The notes beneath the pieces were generated by a model. The model was not told where the DNA came from, ran no database searches, and saw nothing but the letters and a program-made list of their open reading frames with translations. Positions 61,343-64,000 of a DNA stretch of 64,000 nucleotides are shown here, in pieces (position 1 is the first letter of the stretch; each line of letters opens with the position of its first letter). The position numbers and the translations under genes were made by a program. Source of the DNA: Planctomycetota bacterium (GTDB taxonomy: Bacteria; Planctomycetota; Phycisphaerae; Phycisphaerales; SM1A02); contig VGYX01000001.1 in assembly GCA_016872835.1 (NCBI GenBank), forward strand, positions 62,001-126,000, in the 5' to 3' direction.

Positions 61343-61915
61343 TTAGGCTCTTCCATGTGGCAACCAGGGCATATCTTGAATCCCCGAGAGCCTGTTTGAG
61401 AGTCTTGCCATCGCGAAGAGCAGGTCGCTGACCCTGTTTATATACTGAAGCAAGGGCTCGCCAACCGGTTCTGTGTGGGCCAGACCCACGATCACGCGCT
61501 CTGCTCGCCGGCAAATCGTTCTGGCGAGATGAAGCCTGGCCGCCAGTTCCGATCCACCCGGCATCACGAAGTTCTGAAGCGGCTGGTTCTGACCGTCGAT
61601 CTGATCGATCCAACCTTCGATCTCGGCGACGTGCGAATCGCCAATCCGAACAATTCGCGCCTCGTTCGTTGCGCCCTCGGGCGTGGCCAAGTCCGCGCCG
61701 ATATCGAACATACGGCTCTGAATCTGCTTCAGGATTGATCCGATAACTTCAGTCTTGTCGCCTTCACACGTTGCTGCGATGCACAGACCAAGCACGGCGT
61801 TGAATTCGTCAACCGTGCCATAAGCCTCGATTCGAGGATGGTTTTTGCTGACACGCGCGCCGGAAAACAGGCCGGTGGTGCCATCGTCTCCGGACCGCGT
61901 GTAGAGCTTCGTCAC
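61343..61915 (-). CDS. cob(I)alamin adenosyltransferase, PduO type
   Basis: A 190-residue enzyme that adds an adenosyl group to cob(I)alamin. KLYTRSGDDGTTGLFSGARV is the ATP-binding N-terminus, and LHLARTICRRAERVIV carries the conserved Arg and Glu. A start at the GTG (61915) gives the family length; a longer frame reaches 62299 but is out of family. Four sampled 60-base lines average 55-57% GC, against about 63% in the neighbouring gene, which suggests recent transfer. It is convergent with the methyltransferase gene and has no other B12 gene nearby. Confidence 0.88.
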   Translation of the reverse strand: MTKLYTRSGDDGTTGLFSGARVSKNHPRIEAYGTVDEFNAVLGLCIAATCEGDKTEVIGSILKQIQSRMFDIGADLATPEGATNEARIVRIGDSHVAEIEGWIDQIDGQNQPLQNFVMPGGSELAARLHLARTICRRAERVIVGLAHTEPVGEPLLQYINRVSDLLFAMARLSNRLSGIQDMPWLPHGRA

Positions 61916-62156
61916 GGGACCGTCTTCGGGCTGTGGCTCCCAACCGGATGCGAAAAGGTTGGCCTCGGATCGATCTTCTGCGATTGCTGCGCCCCGGCAG
62001 TCCCGATAGTCTTTTTCAGAATCACGTAGGGGGTCCACGAAACATCGCAGGATGGCCCCGCGAACACTTCCTAGCCTTCCCCGACCAGATTCCAAGACGC
62101 CCACTCGGCGCCACGGCGCCTCACCCCGACTTCCAGATACGCAGGAGACACCCCCC

Positions 62157-63383
62157 ATGCCTCGCAAGGGCTTCACCATCATCGAGTTGCTCGTCGTCGT
62201 GGCCGTGATCGGCCTTCTGGTGGCAATCCTGCTGCCGGCGATTGGACGTGCGCGCGAGTCCGCACAGTCCACCCAGAGCCAGTCGAACCTGCGAAACATC
62301 GGGTCGGCCGCAGGGGTCTACGCGGTCGATTTCCAGGATCGCCAGTGGAGCCCGATCCCAGAGGAGTTCGGCAAACTGAATCCAATCAGTGACCCGGCTC
62401 AATGGAACCGTTGGGCGACGTCGCGCTGCTCCGGCCAGCTTCGACTTGGCAAGACCGCTTCAGGCGATCAGGGGTTCTTCGTTCCTCTCGCCGCACCGCC
62501 GCTCTGCCCGCCCGCGCAGGCTGGCGCCGATATCAAGAATCTGAATGCCTACTTCCCGTGCAGCTTCAGGAACAAAGACGGCAACTTCGGCTCGTTCCGA
62601 TTGCTCAACGCGAGCAGCTTCAGCAAGTACGTCGGCGGCCGCTTCTACGACGACATCTTCTATGCGCCAAAGGACCTGCTGGTGCTGGACCAGATCGCGG
62701 CGCTCAAGGCGCAGTATCCGAACGACGGTGACTTCTTCGGAACCGCCAAGTCGGTGATCCTCAGCAGCTACTGCTGGAGCCCCGCCGCCATGTGGTCGCC
62801 GGATGTGCTTTCTTCCAAGACCGGATTCAATAACCCGATGGCGGCCCCGAGGACGGGAAGCGTCGCCGGTCTGTGGAGAACCCCGACCGCCAACCAAGCC
62901 CGATTCTCGGAGCTGAAGACGCGTGTGATCGAGCACAGCTGGCTGCAGAACAAGCCCAGTGCCATGATCGAGATGACCAGCGGTAAGTGGAATCTGCGCG
63001 GTGTCGTCAACCCGGATCAGATCTTCAGGTTCAATGGCCGAGAGGCGTTCCAGACCACCAACGGCGGCGATTCCACCAACGGCATGAAGCAGCCTTGGTG
63101 GTTCAACGAGGCGTCCATGTCGCTTCCGAACTCGCTGTTCTTCGACGGTCACGTCGGACCGATCGGCGTGCTCGAAGCGGTCGAGGCCAACAAGCGCGTG
63201 AAGGCCAAGAACACCACGGGGCCGCAGGGTTTCAACGGCATCTTCGCCGAGGCGGGTGTCGGCGACCTTGGCCCCTCGCCCTACCAGTACGGCTGCTACG
63301 ACAACCAGGCCGCCGGCGGATGCTCCATGCACATCCTGACGGTCGACGGCATCGCTGGCCGCGACACGCTTGGCGCCCAGTGA
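62157..63383 (+). CDS. prepilin-type N-terminal cleavage/methylation protein (pseudopilin-like)
   Basis: A 408-residue exported protein beginning MPRKG then [20 protein letters not shown], the prepilin peptidase signal. The large C-terminal domain ends with SLPNSLFFDGHVGPIGVLEA, the DGHV motif common to planctomycete pseudopilins. It lies 48 bases before a paralogue. AGGAGA is 9 bases before the ATG at 62157; longer frames upstream overlap the cobalamin gene's promoter region. It may be a minor subunit of a type II-like secretion machine; other machine parts are not in the window. Confidence 0.88.
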   Translation: MPRKGFTIIELLVVVAVIGLLVAILLPAIGRARESAQSTQSQSNLRNIGSAAGVYAVDFQDRQWSPIPEEFGKLNPISDPAQWNRWATSRCSGQLRLGKTASGDQGFFVPLAAPPLCPPAQAGADIKNLNAYFPCSFRNKDGNFGSFRLLNASSFSKYVGGRFYDDIFYAPKDLLVLDQIAALKAQYPNDGDFFGTAKSVILSSYCWSPAAMWSPDVLSSKTGFNNPMAAPRTGSVAGLWRTPTANQARFSELKTRVIEHSWLQNKPSAMIEMTSGKWNLRGVVNPDQIFRFNGREAFQTTNGGDSTNGMKQPWWFNEASMSLPNSLFFDGHVGPIGVLEAVEANKRVKAKNTTGPQGFNGIFAEAGVGDLGPSPYQYGCYDNQAAGGCSMHILTVDGIAGRDTLGAQ

Positions 63384-63431
63384 CCGCAAACCCTCCACTT
63401 CCCCACGACAAGACTCTTGCGAGACCTGACA

Positions 63432-64000
63432 ATGCCTGATCGAACCCTCTCCGCTCAGACCTCCACCCTCCGCACCGGTCGCGGCTTCACCATCATCGAG
63501 CTCCTGGTGGTCGTCGCGATCATCGGCCTGCTCGTGGCGCTGCTGCTGCCGGCTATCGGCCGCGCGCGCGACTCGGCACTGACCTCGCAGAGCCTGGCCA
63601 ACATGCGCAACCTCGCGGCCGGCGCCGGCATGTACGCCGCCGCGTGGAACGAGCGTCAGCTGGCCGGTCTCCAGGACGACTTCGCTAAGTACACCACTCG
63701 AATCGGGCAGGGATCCTGTGCCGACTATCAGAGGGCGACCGGCACGTGCCCGCCGTCGCTTGTGTGGGGCTGGGGTGGATATGACCAGCAGGACGTTGCG
63801 CCCTGTCTGAACACGCGCACCAAGGGCATCTGGGCGAACTGGATCTGTGACGCACGAAGCGTCGGTGGCCCTGCGCAGTGGGGCTGGAACGCGCCGTTCA
63901 CCTTCGACGACTGGGTCGACGATCCGGGTCCGCAGTTCGGTGGCGGCATGTGGATCCAGACCAACTGCCGAAACTTCAACCAGTACGTCAGCGGCAAGTT
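63432..64000 (+). CDS. prepilin-type protein, 5' part only
   Basis: The frame starts with ATG at 63432 and runs through the end of the window with no stop. After 16 polar residues comes [20 protein letters not shown], the prepilin cleavage site and helix, close to that of the previous gene. The seen part has five to seven Cys ([39 protein letters not shown]), more than in the paralogue. Only about 190 residues are in the window. It is probably the second product of one operon. Confidence 0.85.
   Translation, partial: MPDRTLSAQTSTLRTGRGFTIIELLVVVAIIGLLVALLLPAIGRARDSALTSQSLANMRNLAAGAGMYAAAWNERQLAGLQDDFAKYTTRIGQGSCADYQRATGTCPPSLVWGWGGYDQQDVAPCLNTRTKGIWANWICDARSVGGPAQWGWNAPFTFDDWVDDPGPQFGGGMWIQTNCRNFNQYVSGK

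Noticed and set aside
1-64000. CRISPR arrays, prophage or transposase genes
   Set aside because: No regularly spaced direct repeats, no integrase, no capsid or transposase motif was found when reading both strands.

Overview
The window looks like the chromosome of a GC-rich planctomycete, most likely in or near the class Phycisphaerae. The clues are a PVC-type cytochrome c dehydrogenase-like protein with HEAT repeats, PEP-CTERM-like anchors (VPAPG/VPTPG, a hydrophobic stretch, then RRR), prepilin-type proteins with a DG motif near the C-terminus, a dockerin-like secreted protease, a futalosine-type UbiA/UbiX pair, and an EF-Tu with the switch I form I recall from planctomycetes. The assignment rests on remembered family traits, not on a search. 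There are 57 protein genes (two cut by the window ends) plus one candidate 25-codon ORF, and two tRNA genes. No rRNA, CRISPR array, insertion sequence or prophage was seen.

Bases 1-27 kb are mostly core functions. Four aminoacyl-tRNA synthetases (argS, metG, proS, cysS) lie within 26 kb, along with rex/metF, a kinase-dCMP deaminase-zincin operon, ubiX, rho, coaE and mscS. A long minus-strand transcription unit runs tRNA-Thr, tuf, rpmG, tRNA-Trp, secE, nusG, lipoprotein, ubiA, CHAD protein, proS. Two PEP-CTERM-like genes and one pseudopilin gene sit between these.

Bases 27-46 kb form a surface-polysaccharide locus. It encodes a complete UDP-L-FucNAc route (fnlA, fnlB, fnlC), GDP-L-fucose synthesis (gmd, fcl), galE, a Wzx-type flippase, a Wzy/O-antigen-ligase-like polymerase, an acyltransferase, an AsnB-type amidotransferase, a family 2 glycosyltransferase, a divergent pair of paralogous family 4 glycosyltransferases, and an unusual fusion of two family 4 glycosyltransferases. 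A secreted hyaluronidase-like TIM-barrel protein is coupled to gmd. No priming transferase, Wza/Wzc export gene or exosortase is present, so those must lie elsewhere.

Bases 46-60 kb hold large secreted proteins (metzincin protease, PVC-type cytochrome) and then an apparent operon joining a transmembrane Ser/Thr kinase, an FHA domain fused to an ECF sigma factor, a GH63-like glucosidase and a DUF1579-like protein. This phospho-threonine-to-transcription arrangement is the best candidate for an unusual system. The window ends with upp, an orphan DNA methyltransferase, a cobalamin adenosyltransferase of lower GC, and two tandem prepilin genes.

A pattern cutting across the window: about sixteen genes that begin a transcription unit have a TAnnnT hexamer, usually after CG or CC, ending 6-13 bases before the start codon and lack a Shine-Dalgarno sequence. 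Genes inside operons and genes with long leaders more often have GGAG-like sites. This predicts widespread leaderless or near-leaderless mRNAs, and it was used here to choose several start codons.
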